Both the position numbers and the translations under genes were made by a program. Below, piece after piece: positions 18,043 through 28,720 of a DNA stretch of 64,000 bases. The notes below the pieces were generated by a model. That model saw only the letters and a program-made list of their open reading frames with translations. It was not told the DNA's origin and did no database searches. The stretch is from Acinetobacter calcoaceticus (GTDB lineage Bacteria > Pseudomonadota > Gammaproteobacteria > Pseudomonadales > Moraxellaceae), in contig NZ_JADVKT010000003.1 of the NCBI RefSeq assembly GCF_016508255.1, positions 124,001 to 188,000 on the forward strand. The letters run 5' to 3'. The stretch's first letter is position 1, and each line of letters begins with the position of its first letter.

Positions 18043-18948
18043 TTATGCATGAGTTAAGTTTTTATCCAGATGAAATACTTTAGTGAGTTGGTCAATGAAT
18101 TTTTGGACGCCTAAAGACTGTGAGTTTTTACGGTAATTTACGAATAAATCCAGTGTCGGTAACTCAATATCCAGCGGACGGACTACTGTGTTTTTGATTC
18201 CTAAAGGTGCAACGTAAGCAGGTAAAATTGTACAACCTAATCCAGAGCCAATAGAGTTAATATTAAACAAAATGCTATCTGCTTTTTGAACAATATTGAG
18301 GTCAATATTGTGAGTTTTAGCAAACTCTAAAATAGTGTTATGTAAGGTTTGTGATTGTTCAGCGGCGGGAATAATAAAGTCAACACCTTGTAAAGCCTGA
18401 ACAGGAATTCGGTCATATTGAGTAAGTGGATGATTTTTAGGAAGTAAAAAAATCAGGGGTTCGGTCAAAACAAATTGGCTTTGAATCTCATCACTATTTG
18501 TATTTTCTCGGGTGAAGGTAATGTCTAACTCACCTTTTTTTAAGGCTTTAAGTTGCTCAGTGTTATTTAGGTTAGATAATTCAATGATGAGATCGGGGTG
18601 TTGTAATCGCAGATTGGGAAGGACATAAGGGAAAATTTTCATTTCTGCAATGGGGACAAAACCGATACGCAACTGTTGCTGTTTAGCCTTAGAAACCTGC
18701 CGTGCCAGAGCAACTGCTTTTTCAGCTTGAGCAAGGGTTAGGCGAGCGTGTTCTAAAAAGACTTTACCTTCTTCGGTTAATTCAACTTTACGTTTCGTGC
18801 GATTTAAAAGTCGTACACCAACATCTTCTTCTAAATCTTTAATCTGTTGGCTAAGGGAGGGTTGTGCGGTGAAAAGTTTAAGAGCGGCTTTACTAAAATT
18901 TAATTCTTCAGCAACGGTAATAAAATATCGGAGGTGGCGTAGTTCCAT
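18043..18948 (-). CDS. LysR family regulator of the CatM/BenM/HcaR type
   Basis: A 301-residue LysR protein. Its start MELRHLRYFITVAEELNFSKAA and the recognition region AQPSLSQQIKDLEEDVGVRLL are those of the CatM/BenM/HcaR branch, which answers aromatic acids. The effector domain spans about 90-300. No aromatic catabolic gene lies nearby: the downstream neighbour is a DUF1345 gene and upstream is a 666-nt gene-free stretch. It is therefore an orphan regulator, and its target is unknown. Autoregulation through the upstream AT-rich region is plausible. Confidence 0.85.
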   Translation of the reverse strand: MELRHLRYFITVAEELNFSKAALKLFTAQPSLSQQIKDLEEDVGVRLLNRTKRKVELTEEGKVFLEHARLTLAQAEKAVALARQVSKAKQQQLRIGFVPIAEMKIFPYVLPNLRLQHPDLIIELSNLNNTEQLKALKKGELDITFTRENTNSDEIQSQFVLTEPLIFLLPKNHPLTQYDRIPVQALQGVDFIIPAAEQSQTLHNTILEFAKTHNIDLNIVQKADSILFNINSIGSGLGCTILPAYVAPLGIKNTVVRPLDIELPTLDLFVNYRKNSQSLGVQKFIDQLTKVFHLDKNLTHA

Positions 18949-19614
18949 AAGACTAATCCAAAAAATGTCTTACTATGATTTATGTGAAGTATAAAGCATA
19001 AAGGGATATAGCGTGAAGGTACTTTAGGTATTTATAAAATAAATGGAATTTTAATTTTCATTAAACATTTAATATATAAATATAAGTTCTAGTAATTCAT
19101 AAAATATATTAATTATTAGAGATTGAATACATTATTTTTAATTAATCAAATAAATATTTAAATGTTTTAAATATTTATGTAGGTAATTCTCATATTATGC
19201 AAAAATGAAGAAATATAAATTAATATTATAAAATATAAATCTGTCTGAATGAATTAGCTTTAAGTGTTACTAAATATGTTTCTATAAGCTGTCAAAAAAT
19301 TTTAAATTGGAAAAGTAAGGCCTTCGACGGCAAAACCGACTAGCTCTCTGACAATTTCACGTGACTAATTATTGTTATGTTATACAAGTACTCTTAATAA
19401 GAATGGTAATTATCGAAGCATAAACCCAACACATCTATGTATTTTTTATGGCAATCTAATTTAACGTATGTTGGCTGTGACACAATAAAAGGGATATTTA
19501 AAAGGGATATTTATATGATAAATAAGTGTAAGTGCCATAGCTTAATTTGTTTTAATTGTTAAGATAGAAACCTAAACACATCCATTCTGCCGATGCTAAA
19601 ACATAGAAAAGCCC
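18949..19614. other. AT-rich gene-free stretch with a perfect inverted repeat
   Basis: No gene-like frame is seen. The stretch holds a perfect 12-bp inverted repeat of TAAATATTTAAA around TGT (19151-19177). At 19319-19365 there is an isolated GC-richer segment containing CGGCAAAACCG. The sequence AATAAGAATGGTAATTATC (ending near 19416) matches the Fur consensus at only 13 of 19 positions. Promoters of the LysR gene and of the hydrolase gene must lie here. Confidence 0.5.
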
Positions 19615-20667
19615 ATGAAAGACAAGCCGACATTAACATATCAATTGCCGACTCAGTCCTGTTGGACTCATACATGGATAAAACCTCCTTTTTGTCATCC
19701 CGAGTCAGGGCATGAAGCAGATACACGTTTTTATAATCAACAGCCGAAATCACCAGCTCGAGGCTCAAAAGAGCTATTACGTTGGTTAGTTACTCGTGAT
19801 TCTTATACATGGAATGTGGATATTCAAAATGAATATGAAACCCGTGTAAATACGGCTGTGGCATTGCCTCAAAATCGACCTCATGCTGATTTGGATGATT
19901 GGCAAGTTTGGTTTGTTGGGCACGCAACCGTACTCATTCAGATTGGCCCTTATAACTTTATAACTGATCCAGTGTGGTGTGATTATGCAAGCCCTTCGCA
20001 GGGACGTGGCCCGCGCCGTGTATGTCCTGCTGGGTTTGCGTTAGAGCAACTGCCAACCATTCATGGTGTTTTACTCAGCCATAATCATTATGATCATATG
20101 GATTTGGCCACACTTGAGTGGTTACATCAAAAATTTGCAATGCCGATTTACACTGGGTTGGGGAATGGGTTTTATCTACCAAAAGAGTTTCATGTCATTG
20201 AGATGGATTGGTGGCAAGAAATTCCTTATCACGAATTAAGAATAATCTATACACCTGCACAGCATGGCTCAGGGCGTGGTCTACGCGACCAGAATAAAGC
20301 ACTCTGGGGCGGCTTTTCGGTTGTTGCTAAAACTGGTCATTGTTTCTTTGCAGGTGATACCGGTTATGCAGGGCATTTTAAGCAGATTCATGCACGTTAT
20401 GGTGCACCGCGTGTTGCTTTACTTCCAATTGGGGCGTATGAGCCACGTGCTCTGATGAGTTATGTGCACATGAATCCACAAGATGCGCTACATGCACACT
20501 TCGATTTACAGGCCCATCGTTCTGTTGCGATTCACTATCGGACTTTCCAGTTGACGGATGAAGACCGAGAAGATCCTGAACATGCATTAGCACAAGCCAT
20601 TAAAGCTTCATCGAAACTTGCGAATCCTTTTTACTGTATTCGCGAAGGGCATAAATTGACTGTCTAA
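19615..20667 (+). CDS. Metallo-beta-lactamase-fold hydrolase (NAPE-PLD/RomA-like)
   Basis: A 350-residue metal-dependent hydrolase. The metal motif HxHxDH is SHNHYDHMD at about residues 160-168. Further ligands fit the H in PAQHGSGR and the D of FFAGDTGY, with a late His in the AIHYRTFQ segment. The long N-terminal extension and the WFVGHATVLIQ entry match the group that includes bacterial RomA-like proteins and N-acylphosphatidylethanolamine phospholipase D. The substrate is unknown; a phospholipid-like phosphodiester is a reasonable guess by family. No signal peptide is visible. The start lacks a strong ribosome site. Confidence 0.85.
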   Translation: MKDKPTLTYQLPTQSCWTHTWIKPPFCHPESGHEADTRFYNQQPKSPARGSKELLRWLVTRDSYTWNVDIQNEYETRVNTAVALPQNRPHADLDDWQVWFVGHATVLIQIGPYNFITDPVWCDYASPSQGRGPRRVCPAGFALEQLPTIHGVLLSHNHYDHMDLATLEWLHQKFAMPIYTGLGNGFYLPKEFHVIEMDWWQEIPYHELRIIYTPAQHGSGRGLRDQNKALWGGFSVVAKTGHCFFAGDTGYAGHFKQIHARYGAPRVALLPIGAYEPRALMSYVHMNPQDALHAHFDLQAHRSVAIHYRTFQLTDEDREDPEHALAQAIKASSKLANPFYCIREGHKLTV

Positions 20668-20685
20668 AACCAGATATTTGATATT

Positions 20686-20717
20686 AAAAAAGCCAGTTCA
20701 AATTGAACTGGCTTTTT
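20686..20717. terminator. Bidirectional terminator between the hydrolase gene and katG
   Basis: GCCAGTTCAATTGAACTGGC is a perfect 20-bp palindrome flanked by A and T runs. It lies between convergent genes. Confidence 0.87.
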
Positions 20718-20733
20718 ATTATTTTGACTTTAA

Positions 20734-22890
20734 TTAAACTAAGTCAAAACGGTCGAGATTCATGACTTTTGTCCATGCAACAACAAAGTCTTGAACAAAT
20801 TTTTCTTTACCGTCTGCCTGAGCATAAACTTCTGCCAATGCACGTAAGATTGAGTTTGAACCGAAGACTAAATCATTACGTGTTGCGGTAAATTTTACTG
20901 AACCTGTTTTACGGTCTTTGCCTTCAAATACTTCACTTGTTGAATCAACAGGTGCCCATACAGTAGACATGTCGATTAAGTTCGTAAAGAAGTCCGTGCT
21001 GAGTACACCAACCTGATGCGTGAATACGCCATGTTGTGAACCATCCCAATTGGTGCCTAGTACACGTAAACCACCAATCAATGCAGTTAACTCTGGTGCA
21101 GTCAAAGTCAGTTGTTGTGCTTTATCAATTAATAATGCTTCAGTTGCTGCGTTGACTCCTTCTTTTTTCCAATTTCTAAAGCCATCAGCAAGGCCTAGAA
21201 GCAATTGGAAAGATTCGACATCAGTTTGACTTTGTAATGCATCAACACGGCCAGGGGCAAATGGAACGCTAATGTTGAAACCTGCCGCTTGAGCAGCTTG
21301 CTCTACGCCCATGTTACCTGCTAGCACAATTAAATCAGCCAGTGACAGTTGAGTTGAGGCTTTGATTTCCTCAATTTTAGTTAAAGTCGTAACCGCTTTT
21401 TGGTTTACTTGCCAATCACGTTGTGGTGATAAAGCAATACGTGCGCCGTTTGCACCACCACGCTTGTCTCCACCACGGAAAGTTGACGCTGAAGCCCAAC
21501 CTAGAGAAACCAACTCGCCAGCAGATAGCCCTAGTGCAACAATTTTTGCTTTTGCATCAGCAATGCTTGCAGCAGATGGTATAGCGCTAGCAACCGGTAA
21601 CGGATCTTGCCAAATTAAATCCTCAGCAGGAACTTCAGGACCTAAATAACGTGCTTTTGGTCCCATATCACGGTGAGTTAATTTAAACCATGCACGGGCA
21701 AAAGCATTGGCGAAAGCTTGTGGGTCGTTATGGAAGCGACGAGAGATCTTTTCAAACTCAGGATCAAAACGTAAGGTTAGATCTGTAGTGAGCATCGTTG
21801 GCTTACGTTTAATTGATGGATCGAATGGATCAGGGATGATTGCTTCAGCATCTGCTGCTACCCATTGAATTGCACCGGCAGGTGAACGTTCTTGCACCCA
21901 TTCATATTTAAATAGGTTTTCAAAGAAGTAATTACTCCATTGTGTTGGAGTCTGTGACCAAATGACTTCTAAGCCAGAAGTAATAGCGTCTTTACCTACA
22001 CCTGTGCCATAGCTATTTGACCAACCAATGCCCATTTGTTCAATTGGCGCTCCTTCAGGGTCCGCATGCACATGGTCAGCAGAGCCAGCACCATGGGTTT
22101 TACCTAAAGTATGGCCACCTGCAATCAATGCAACAATTTCTTCGTCATCCATTGCCATGTTGCCAAAAGTCGCACGAATAAACGGTGCAGCCGATTTTGG
22201 GTCACCACTAGCTTGTGGACCTTCAGGGTTCACATAAATTAGACCCATTTCGGTTGCAGCTAGATTGCTGCCTTCCAATGCTTCAGAGTTTCGATGAGCT
22301 AACCATTCTTTTTCATCACCCCAGTTTACATCGTTATCTGGTTCCCAAACATCTTCACGACCTGCACCAAAACCAAAGGTACGGAAGCCAGAAGACTCAA
22401 GCGCAATGTTACCGGCAAGAATAAATAAATCTGCCCACGATATTTTTTGACCGTATTTTTGTTTAACTGGCCATAACAGGCGGCGTGCTTTATCTAAACT
22501 TGCATTGTCAGGCCAACTATTTAAAGGTGCAAAACGTTGTTGTCCACGACCTGCACCACCACGGCCGTCACCCATACGATAGGTACCCGCAGCATGCCAT
22601 GCTAAACGAATAAATAAACCTGTGTAATTACCCCAATCGGCTGGCCACCAATCTTGGGAATCGGTTAACACATTTTTAACATCAGCTTTTAGTGCGTAGT
22701 AGTCAATTTTTTTAAATTCTTCGCGGTAATTAAAATCTTTACCAAGTGGATTGGAGCGTTCTGAATGCTGATTTAGTAAGTCAACGCGTAATTGTTTTGG
22801 CCACCAATGTAAACTAGGCGTACCGCCACCGACCGTTACTTCCGGTTTTGAGTTATGACCTGAAAAAGGACATTTTGATTCGTCTGACAT
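20734..22890 (-). CDS. katG: Catalase-peroxidase KatG
   Basis: A 718-residue bifunctional heme enzyme that destroys hydrogen peroxide and has peroxidase activity in the cytoplasm. The distal triad R95, W98, H99 lies in RLAWHAAG and the proximal histidine H260 in [11 protein letters not shown]98, Y219 (in IYVNPEG) and M286 (in EQMGIGW) can form the Met-Tyr-Trp adduct that gives catalase activity. The degenerate second peroxidase-like half follows from about residue 420. The length is normal. I looked for an OxyR-type site in the 535 nt upstream and could not find a convincing one. Monocistronic. Confidence 0.96.
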   Translation of the reverse strand: MSDESKCPFSGHNSKPEVTVGGGTPSLHWWPKQLRVDLLNQHSERSNPLGKDFNYREEFKKIDYYALKADVKNVLTDSQDWWPADWGNYTGLFIRLAWHAAGTYRMGDGRGGAGRGQQRFAPLNSWPDNASLDKARRLLWPVKQKYGQKISWADLFILAGNIALESSGFRTFGFGAGREDVWEPDNDVNWGDEKEWLAHRNSEALEGSNLAATEMGLIYVNPEGPQASGDPKSAAPFIRATFGNMAMDDEEIVALIAGGHTLGKTHGAGSADHVHADPEGAPIEQMGIGWSNSYGTGVGKDAITSGLEVIWSQTPTQWSNYFFENLFKYEWVQERSPAGAIQWVAADAEAIIPDPFDPSIKRKPTMLTTDLTLRFDPEFEKISRRFHNDPQAFANAFARAWFKLTHRDMGPKARYLGPEVPAEDLIWQDPLPVASAIPSAASIADAKAKIVALGLSAGELVSLGWASASTFRGGDKRGGANGARIALSPQRDWQVNQKAVTTLTKIEEIKASTQLSLADLIVLAGNMGVEQAAQAAGFNISVPFAPGRVDALQSQTDVESFQLLLGLADGFRNWKKEGVNAATEALLIDKAQQLTLTAPELTALIGGLRVLGTNWDGSQHGVFTHQVGVLSTDFFTNLIDMSTVWAPVDSTSEVFEGKDRKTGSVKFTATRNDLVFGSNSILRALAEVYAQADGKEKFVQDFVVAWTKVMNLDRFDLV

Positions 22891-23425
22891 GATTATATTC
22901 TCTCTGGGTAATAATTATGGAGCTCTTGATAAAGTATTAGGGCTCATTTTCCTGGACTTCTGGTTTAAAAAATCATGTTTATCAAATAAATAAATCAGTG
23001 AACAAATAGTGATAAAAACTAGTTAAAAATTTTTTTCACTCAGATGTTAGCTCATCATTTTTTATTTGATAATGCATCAGATTCCTTTAATTGTTATTCC
23101 TCCAATTTACTGTATGAAGGTTAAAAAACAAGGGGAAAAATAAGCTGAAGGCTGTAAATAATGATGCATAGAATTACCTCTTCAATTGTTGGAACAACGT
23201 AAGATCTTTTAATAACGCTCTTTAAATATACTAGAAGTAGAAGTCTTATTTTTCAAATGGATTAAATTGTAAGTATTAATTTAAAAAACCGATTGAAATC
23301 GTGTTTAAAAATTAAAGATGTTCTATAAATTTAAAATGAAATCAATCATGAAAAGAAATTTTATATACGATTTTATTCAGTGAGTTAAAGTAAAAAAGGA
23401 GAGCGATGCTCTCCTTTTTTAGATA
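22891..23425. other. AT-rich gene-free stretch upstream of katG
   Basis: Between the katG start and the ptsP terminator I see no coding frame with a ribosome site and no convincing promoter or operator. The katG promoter must lie in its proximal part. A small GATG/CATC hairpin near 23043-23056 is too weak to interpret. Confidence 0.4.
23392..23420 (-). terminator. Terminator of the rppH-ptsP operon
   Basis: GGAGAGC pairs with GCTCTCC around GAT, with flanking A6 and T6 runs, just beyond the ptsP stop. Confidence 0.88.
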
Positions 23426-25720
23426 TTAAACATTTACGATTCGATTCGATTTGACCATATCAGCTAAACCGTGAGTCTTAAAATAGTACTCAAGCCAGCT
23501 TTTTACTATGAGTGGATTATTCATTTTCATGACATCATCAAGTAATTTTTGTGCATCCGTCATAGGCACATGGCAAATTGCTTTTCGCACTCGCAAAATG
23601 TTACTTGAGCTCATCGAAAGAGTATTAAAGCCCATCGCCATGAGCAGAATTGCCGATAATGGATCACCTGCCATCTCACCACAAATACTGACCGGTTTTT
23701 TGTGTTCATGGCATTCTTTAACCAGACGACTTAAAGCACGAAGAATTGACGGATGAAAGTGTGAATAAACGTTTGCTACATGTGGATTATTGCGGTCAAC
23801 TGCGAGTAAGTATTGGGTTAAGTCGTTTGAACCAACTGAGAAGAAATCGACGAGTTCAGCAAACTCATCAATTTGTAGTAATACGCTCGGTACCTCAACC
23901 ATAATTCCAATTTTAGGCTTGGTAATTTTAACTTGCTCTTCTTCTTGCACTGCAATCCAGTCACGCTCAAGTAAATAAAGCACCTCTTCGACTTCACTTA
24001 CTGTGGTCACCATTGGCAATAAAATATGCAAGTTATTTAAACCAATACTGGCTTTAAGCATTGCGCGAATTTGCGACGAAAAAATCTCGGGATGATCGAG
24101 CGTGAAACGAATACCACGCCAGCCTAATGCCGAGTTTTCTTCTTCAATACTAAAGTAAGGTAAATCTTTATCGGCACCAATATCTAAAGTTCTCATTACC
24201 ACAGGTTTATTGGCGAAGTGGCTCAACTGTTGACGATAGATTGCGCGTTGTTCTTCTTCACCTGGGAAACGTTCCCGTAGCATGAAGGGAATTTCACTTC
24301 GATACAGACCCACGCCTTGAGCACCACGTTGTACACCGCGAACTACATCAATCATCAGGCCTGTGTTTACATACAGTGGAACAGATACACCATCTGGAGT
24401 AATCGCTTCTCTTGTCTCATATTGTTTGAGATCTTTTGCGATCTGTTCATCTTCTTTCTGAATTTCTTTATAACGTTGGCGTAAACGACGTGGAGGATTT
24501 ACAAAAACACGACCCTGATAGGCATCCACAATCATTTCTGCATCATCAAGTGTATTAACAGGCAGTTCAGTTACACCAACCACTGTTGGGATACCTAATG
24601 CACGTGCCACAATCACCATATGTGAATTGGCTGCACCTTCTGATGTCACAATCGCTGCAATATTATCTACAGGCAACTCTACTAGTGCAGCAGTACTAAT
24701 TTCTTCACCAATTAAAATGCTGTCTGGGCTCAGCTCACGGTGGCTAGAATCCTCTTCTTGCAAAGAAGCTAAAATACGTCGCCCTAAGTCTTTAAGATCA
24801 GAAACTCGCTCACGGAGATAGTCATCTTCCATTTGTGCAAATAGGGCAGTGTGCTTTTCAATCACACGGCGTACTGCACCCTGTGCCCAGTGCCCGTCAC
24901 GAATGAGTTCTTTAATCTCTGCCGGCAATGCATTTTCATCTAGCATTCTTAAGAAAACACTAAATAAAGCGCGTTCTTCTGCCATTAATGAATCATGCAT
25001 TTTTTCATCTAGAGAGCGAATCTCTGAACGAACTGATGAAATGGCTTGATCTAGAAGTCGAAGTTCATGACTAATATCTTCAGCTTCACGGTCAGGTACA
25101 GAACCCAAATCGGCAGGCGGATATAAAATAATAGCGCGACCTAAAGCAACACCGCCTGCACCTGACGCACCTTGGAAGGTTTTATAGGCAGGGCCATTAC
25201 TTGGTTTACGAAATACGTCAATATTTCCAACTGCGTGAGCATGTGCAATAACACCAGAAAGCTGTGCACAGAGTGTGACTAAAAATGATTCGGCTGCTTC
25301 GCTAAAATCTTGAGGAAGTCTATTTTGGACAACTAAAACCCCCATAACCTTACGACGGTACATGACTGGTACGCCAAGGAATGAGTTGTAAATTTCTTCG
25401 CCTGTTTCAGGTAAATACAAGAAACGCTCATGTTTTGGTGCATTGTCAAGGTTAACAATTTCTTCACGTTGCCCCACTAGACCAACCAAGCCTTCACCTA
25501 GTTGTAATGAAACATGGCCCACAGATTCTGGATTTAAGCCTTTAGAGGCCATCAATACATAGCGCTGATTGCGTTCATCGAGCAAATAAATAGAGCAAAC
25601 ATCCACTTTCATGGCCTCAGCAACCTGATTGACCATAATGTCTAACGATTCATGCAAACTGACGGACGCATTAACTTCTTGGACAATGCGCCGTAGAGTG
25701 TCGAGTTGCATGTTTGACAT
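23426..25720 (-). CDS. ptsP: PtsP, enzyme I of the nitrogen phosphotransferase system
   Basis: A 764-residue protein: an N-terminal GAF domain (about 17-160) and an enzyme I part (about 180-750). The phospho-accepting histidine H367 lies in GAANSHMVIVARALGIP, and the PEP-binding barrel shows the GSNDLTQYLLAVDRNNP and SICGEMAGDP signatures. It takes phosphate from PEP and passes it to NPr and then PtsN; it regulates and does not transport sugar. The GAF domain marks it as EI-Ntr. It follows rppH by 84 nt on the same strand, an order kept in E. coli and Pseudomonas, and ends at a strong terminator. Confidence 0.95.
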   Translation of the reverse strand: MSNMQLDTLRRIVQEVNASVSLHESLDIMVNQVAEAMKVDVCSIYLLDERNQRYVLMASKGLNPESVGHVSLQLGEGLVGLVGQREEIVNLDNAPKHERFLYLPETGEEIYNSFLGVPVMYRRKVMGVLVVQNRLPQDFSEAAESFLVTLCAQLSGVIAHAHAVGNIDVFRKPSNGPAYKTFQGASGAGGVALGRAIILYPPADLGSVPDREAEDISHELRLLDQAISSVRSEIRSLDEKMHDSLMAEERALFSVFLRMLDENALPAEIKELIRDGHWAQGAVRRVIEKHTALFAQMEDDYLRERVSDLKDLGRRILASLQEEDSSHRELSPDSILIGEEISTAALVELPVDNIAAIVTSEGAANSHMVIVARALGIPTVVGVTELPVNTLDDAEMIVDAYQGRVFVNPPRRLRQRYKEIQKEDEQIAKDLKQYETREAITPDGVSVPLYVNTGLMIDVVRGVQRGAQGVGLYRSEIPFMLRERFPGEEEQRAIYRQQLSHFANKPVVMRTLDIGADKDLPYFSIEEENSALGWRGIRFTLDHPEIFSSQIRAMLKASIGLNNLHILLPMVTTVSEVEEVLYLLERDWIAVQEEEQVKITKPKIGIMVEVPSVLLQIDEFAELVDFFSVGSNDLTQYLLAVDRNNPHVANVYSHFHPSILRALSRLVKECHEHKKPVSICGEMAGDPLSAILLMAMGFNTLSMSSSNILRVRKAICHVPMTDAQKLLDDVMKMNNPLIVKSWLEYYFKTHGLADMVKSNRIVNV

Positions 25721-25804
25721 GGATGTATACTCCAGTATTTTTTAGACTATGAATGTATTTATAACAGCACTTTTAATAAAAATCATTTGCTAGATAAATG
25801 ATTT

Positions 25805-26290
25805 TTAGGGTAATTGTTGCATCGGCAACTGTGTACACAACTCCACCATGGCTTTGCGATAAACATCACGCTTGAAGTTCACCACTTGTCCAAGAGGATA
25901 CCAATAGCTAACCCACTGCCATTCATCGAATTCGGGCGGGTCGGAGAGGTCTAACTGAATATTTTTTGCATGCGCAGTTAATTTCAGTAAAAACCATTTT
26001 TGTTTCTGTCCGATACATACGGGGTCAGAGTCTGACCGAATGTACCGATGTGGCAAACGATAACGCAGCCATCCTTTGGTTTGCGCAATAATCTGGACAT
26101 GTTCGGGCAATAAGCCGATTTCTTCTCTCAGTTCTCGAAAAAGTGCCTGTTCAGGAGTTTCTCCAAACTGAATGCCTCCTTGTGGAAACTGCCAAGCATT
26201 GTGACCAATGCGCTTTGCCCATAAAACCTGTCCATCATCGTTTGCCAAAATGATCCCGACATTCGGTCGGAAACCTTCTGAATCGATCAT
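25805..26290 (-). CDS. rppH: RNA pyrophosphohydrolase RppH
   Basis: A 161-residue Nudix hydrolase. The Nudix box spans residues 38-60 and fits Gx5Ex7REUxEExGU exactly. The N-terminus [17 protein letters not shown] and the WQFPQGGI segment are those of RppH. It removes pyrophosphate from 5'-triphosphorylated RNA, opening transcripts to RNase E, which is encoded about 13 kb away. It is the first gene of an rppH-ptsP operon and divergent from the HAD-IB gene across about 180 nt. Confidence 0.95.
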   Translation of the reverse strand: MIDSEGFRPNVGIILANDDGQVLWAKRIGHNAWQFPQGGIQFGETPEQALFRELREEIGLLPEHVQIIAQTKGWLRYRLPHRYIRSDSDPVCIGQKQKWFLLKLTAHAKNIQLDLSDPPEFDEWQWVSYWYPLGQVVNFKRDVYRKAMVELCTQLPMQQLP

Positions 26291-26472
26291 TTGGCTACCT
26301 AAATATTGTCTATATCGTTGACTTTAATCGCGGGGACAAACACTTTTTTATGTCCAGCTCGAAAAGATCAAAGTAAAATGTTTAAATTGCTACGATCTTA
26401 ACGAATTTCTATCGACTAGCGGAGATAGATTTACATTTTTTTTCTTAAATTTCAGTTTAAACGAGAATTTTC

Positions 26473-27123
26473 ATGAAACTGGCGTTGTTTGATTTAGACC
26501 ATACCTTGTTAAATACCGATTCAGATCACTCTTGGGGTGAATTTTTAGTCAATGAAGGTTTGGTTGATCCGGTTCATCATCGTCAGATGAATGATAAATT
26601 TTATGAAGATTACAAAGCAGGGCAACTTGATCCGTATGCTTATAATGAATTTGTGTTTGGATTTTTAACAAAGCACGACAATAATTACTTAGCTGAACTT
26701 CACCAGTTGTTCATGCAAAAAGTAATTCGTCCACAAATGCGCCCAAAAGGTTTTGATGCCATTAAGAAACATCAAGACTTAGGACATACGATTGTCGGAA
26801 TTACTGCAACAAGTGATTTTATTACTGCACCAATTTTCCGTGAATTTGGGATTACAGAAATTTTAGCGACCAATGCTGAAGTTGCTGATGGCAAATATAC
26901 AGGTAAAGTTGCGGGCTTGGCATGTTATCAAAAAGGTAAACTTGCACGTCTTGACGACTGGTTGGCTGGACGCAGTGTATCTGAGTCATGGGCTTATTCA
27001 GATTCAATCAATGACCGTTTTTTACTTGAATATGCAACGCATGCGACTGCGGTAAATCCTGATGATCGTCTTGAGAAGTTGGCTCAAGAACATAACTGGG
27101 AAATTCAGGACTGGTCGATTTAA
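26473..27123 (+). CDS. HAD-IB family phosphatase (SerB-like)
   Basis: A 216-residue HAD phosphatase of subclass IB. Motif I FDLDHTLL carries Asp7 and Asp9, GITATSDF (about 115) is motif II, and the Lys and SDSINDRFLLE segment (about 175-185) are motifs III and IV. The insertion between motifs I and II is helical, as in SerB-like enzymes. These proteins are often annotated as phosphoserine phosphatases, but the substrate can be another small phosphate. It lies divergent from rppH, as in Pseudomonas, and ends at an unusual nested hairpin. Confidence 0.85.
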   Translation: MKLALFDLDHTLLNTDSDHSWGEFLVNEGLVDPVHHRQMNDKFYEDYKAGQLDPYAYNEFVFGFLTKHDNNYLAELHQLFMQKVIRPQMRPKGFDAIKKHQDLGHTIVGITATSDFITAPIFREFGITEILATNAEVADGKYTGKVAGLACYQKGKLARLDDWLAGRSVSESWAYSDSINDRFLLEYATHATAVNPDDRLEKLAQEHNWEIQDWSI

Positions 27124-27129
27124 GATTGT

Positions 27130-27174
27130 AGAGTTGGACGAGCCATGTGTTAGGCCTCAAGGCCTTCCAACTCT
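27130..27174 (+). terminator. Nested inverted repeat after the HAD-IB gene
   Basis: AGAGTTGGA (27130-27138) pairs perfectly with TCCAACTCT (27166-27174). Inside it AGGCC (27152-27156) pairs with GGCCT (27161-27165). Only a short T/A tract follows, so it may be a terminator or another RNA structure. Confidence 0.5.
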
Positions 27175-27276
27175 TAATTATATTTAAAATAATGAATACT
27201 TCTTATAAATCCTGAGCTAAAATTAGATATTGCTATATCTAATAAAAATTATAATTTTAAAAATGAGGTAATAATA

Positions 27277-28716
27277 ATGCCAAAAACACCACAGATTAAA
27301 TTACCAAAACAACTTTGGAATGATCAAAGTATTGATTTAACACGCCATAGCTATCAGGGAAAATTACTTAGTAAAAGTGAAGGTTTCAAATTAGGTAAGC
27401 TTCAACGTAAAAAAGTACCGCGTGAACAGCTATCAAAACTTTCTGAACGACCAAAAGGTACAACTGCTTTAACGATCTATGATTGGAGTAACCAAGGACG
27501 CTTAGAAAAACTCAAACCGATTCGTGCAAAACGAATGAGTATTTCTCCATTTACATTTTATCGTGGTATGGCTTCTTTGATGCTATTTGACCAAGCATGG
27601 GAGCAAGTAAATTCAGGTTTATTTCAACAAATTTGTGGTGATTGTCATTTAAATAATTTTGGTGGCTTTGCAAGTCCAGAACGTAACTTGTTATTTGGAA
27701 TCAATGATTTTGATGAAACTTTAGTTGCCCCGTTTGAATGGGATGTAAAGCGTTTAGCAACCAGCTTTGTGATTGCGGCGCGTGATATTAAGCTTGCAGA
27801 TAAAGTGGGTTTAAAGGCAATTAAAATAATGCTGAATAGTTATCGTCAGCACTTATTAGAAAGTGCGAAACTTTCGCCACTACAAGTTTGGTATGAAAAA
27901 ATTGATGCTATTACCTTATTAGAAAATACTGAACGCCGAAAACTAAGAGAGAAATACGAGAAGCATCTTGATTCAGAGCAGAAAAAAACGGTGTATTCTG
28001 TTTTGCCGAAGCTTACACAGCAAGATCAAGATACAGGAGTGCGTCATTTTGTAGATGATGCGCCGTTATTATGGCACCCAAGTGCAGATGAACCATTTAA
28101 TCAGCATGTTGATGTATTCTTTAAACAATACCGTGATTCTTTGAAATATGATCGCCAAGTACTTTTTGATCGTTATCAATGTACAGATGTGGCTTTAAAA
28201 GTAGTTGGTATCGGAAGTGTTGGTACACGAGCAGCGATTGCATTATTTCAGGACGCAGATCGGGAACCATTAATTTTACAAATGAAAGAAGCGAATTCAT
28301 CAATTCTTAGTCCGTTATTTGTAGAAAAAGTAAATCATGAAGGCGAACGTGTGGTGCATGGCCAGCAACTCATGCAGGCCGCAAGTGATATATTTCTTGG
28401 ATTTTCTTCAATATCAAATCAACATTTTTATATACGCCAGTTACGTGATATGAAAATCACGTTTGAGCTTAATGGCATGGATGATGAGTATTTCTATGCG
28501 TATGCTGAAGGTTGTGGTTTGGCTTTAGCTCATGCCCATGCTAAAGCTGGAAATGCAGATGTACTTATAGGGTATCTTGGAGCGAGTAATACGATTGTAG
28601 ACGTATTACAAACGTATGCACAACAATATGCAGAGCGCAATCTAAAAGATTATCAGCAATTTATGAATGAAATTGCAGATGGCAAGATTCAGATCGCTGG
28701 AGATAATGCACTTTAA
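27277..28716 (+). CDS. DUF2252 domain protein
   Basis: A 479-residue cytoplasmic protein. The ICGDCHLNNFG segment near residue 120 and the GINDFDE segment about 20 residues later are DUF2252 hallmarks. They resemble the catalytic His-Gly-Asp and metal-binding Asp of kinase-like phosphotransferases, so a kinase-related fold is a fair inference, but no activity is established. AGGTAATAATA precedes the ATG. It is monocistronic and convergent with the next gene, only 4 nt apart, with no terminator visible between them. Confidence 0.8.
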   Translation: MPKTPQIKLPKQLWNDQSIDLTRHSYQGKLLSKSEGFKLGKLQRKKVPREQLSKLSERPKGTTALTIYDWSNQGRLEKLKPIRAKRMSISPFTFYRGMASLMLFDQAWEQVNSGLFQQICGDCHLNNFGGFASPERNLLFGINDFDETLVAPFEWDVKRLATSFVIAARDIKLADKVGLKAIKIMLNSYRQHLLESAKLSPLQVWYEKIDAITLLENTERRKLREKYEKHLDSEQKKTVYSVLPKLTQQDQDTGVRHFVDDAPLLWHPSADEPFNQHVDVFFKQYRDSLKYDRQVLFDRYQCTDVALKVVGIGSVGTRAAIALFQDADREPLILQMKEANSSILSPLFVEKVNHEGERVVHGQQLMQAASDIFLGFSSISNQHFYIRQLRDMKITFELNGMDDEYFYAYAEGCGLALAHAHAKAGNADVLIGYLGASNTIVDVLQTYAQQYAERNLKDYQQFMNEIADGKIQIAGDNAL

Positions 28717-28720
28717 TAAA

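Noticed and set aside
19398..19416. Possible Fur box before the metallo-beta-lactamase-fold gene
   Set aside because: Only 13 of 19 matches and the core palindrome is broken, unlike the site at 30950.
22891..23425. OxyR site upstream of katG
   Set aside because: I searched for spaced ATAG/CTAT-type half sites and found no convincing match.
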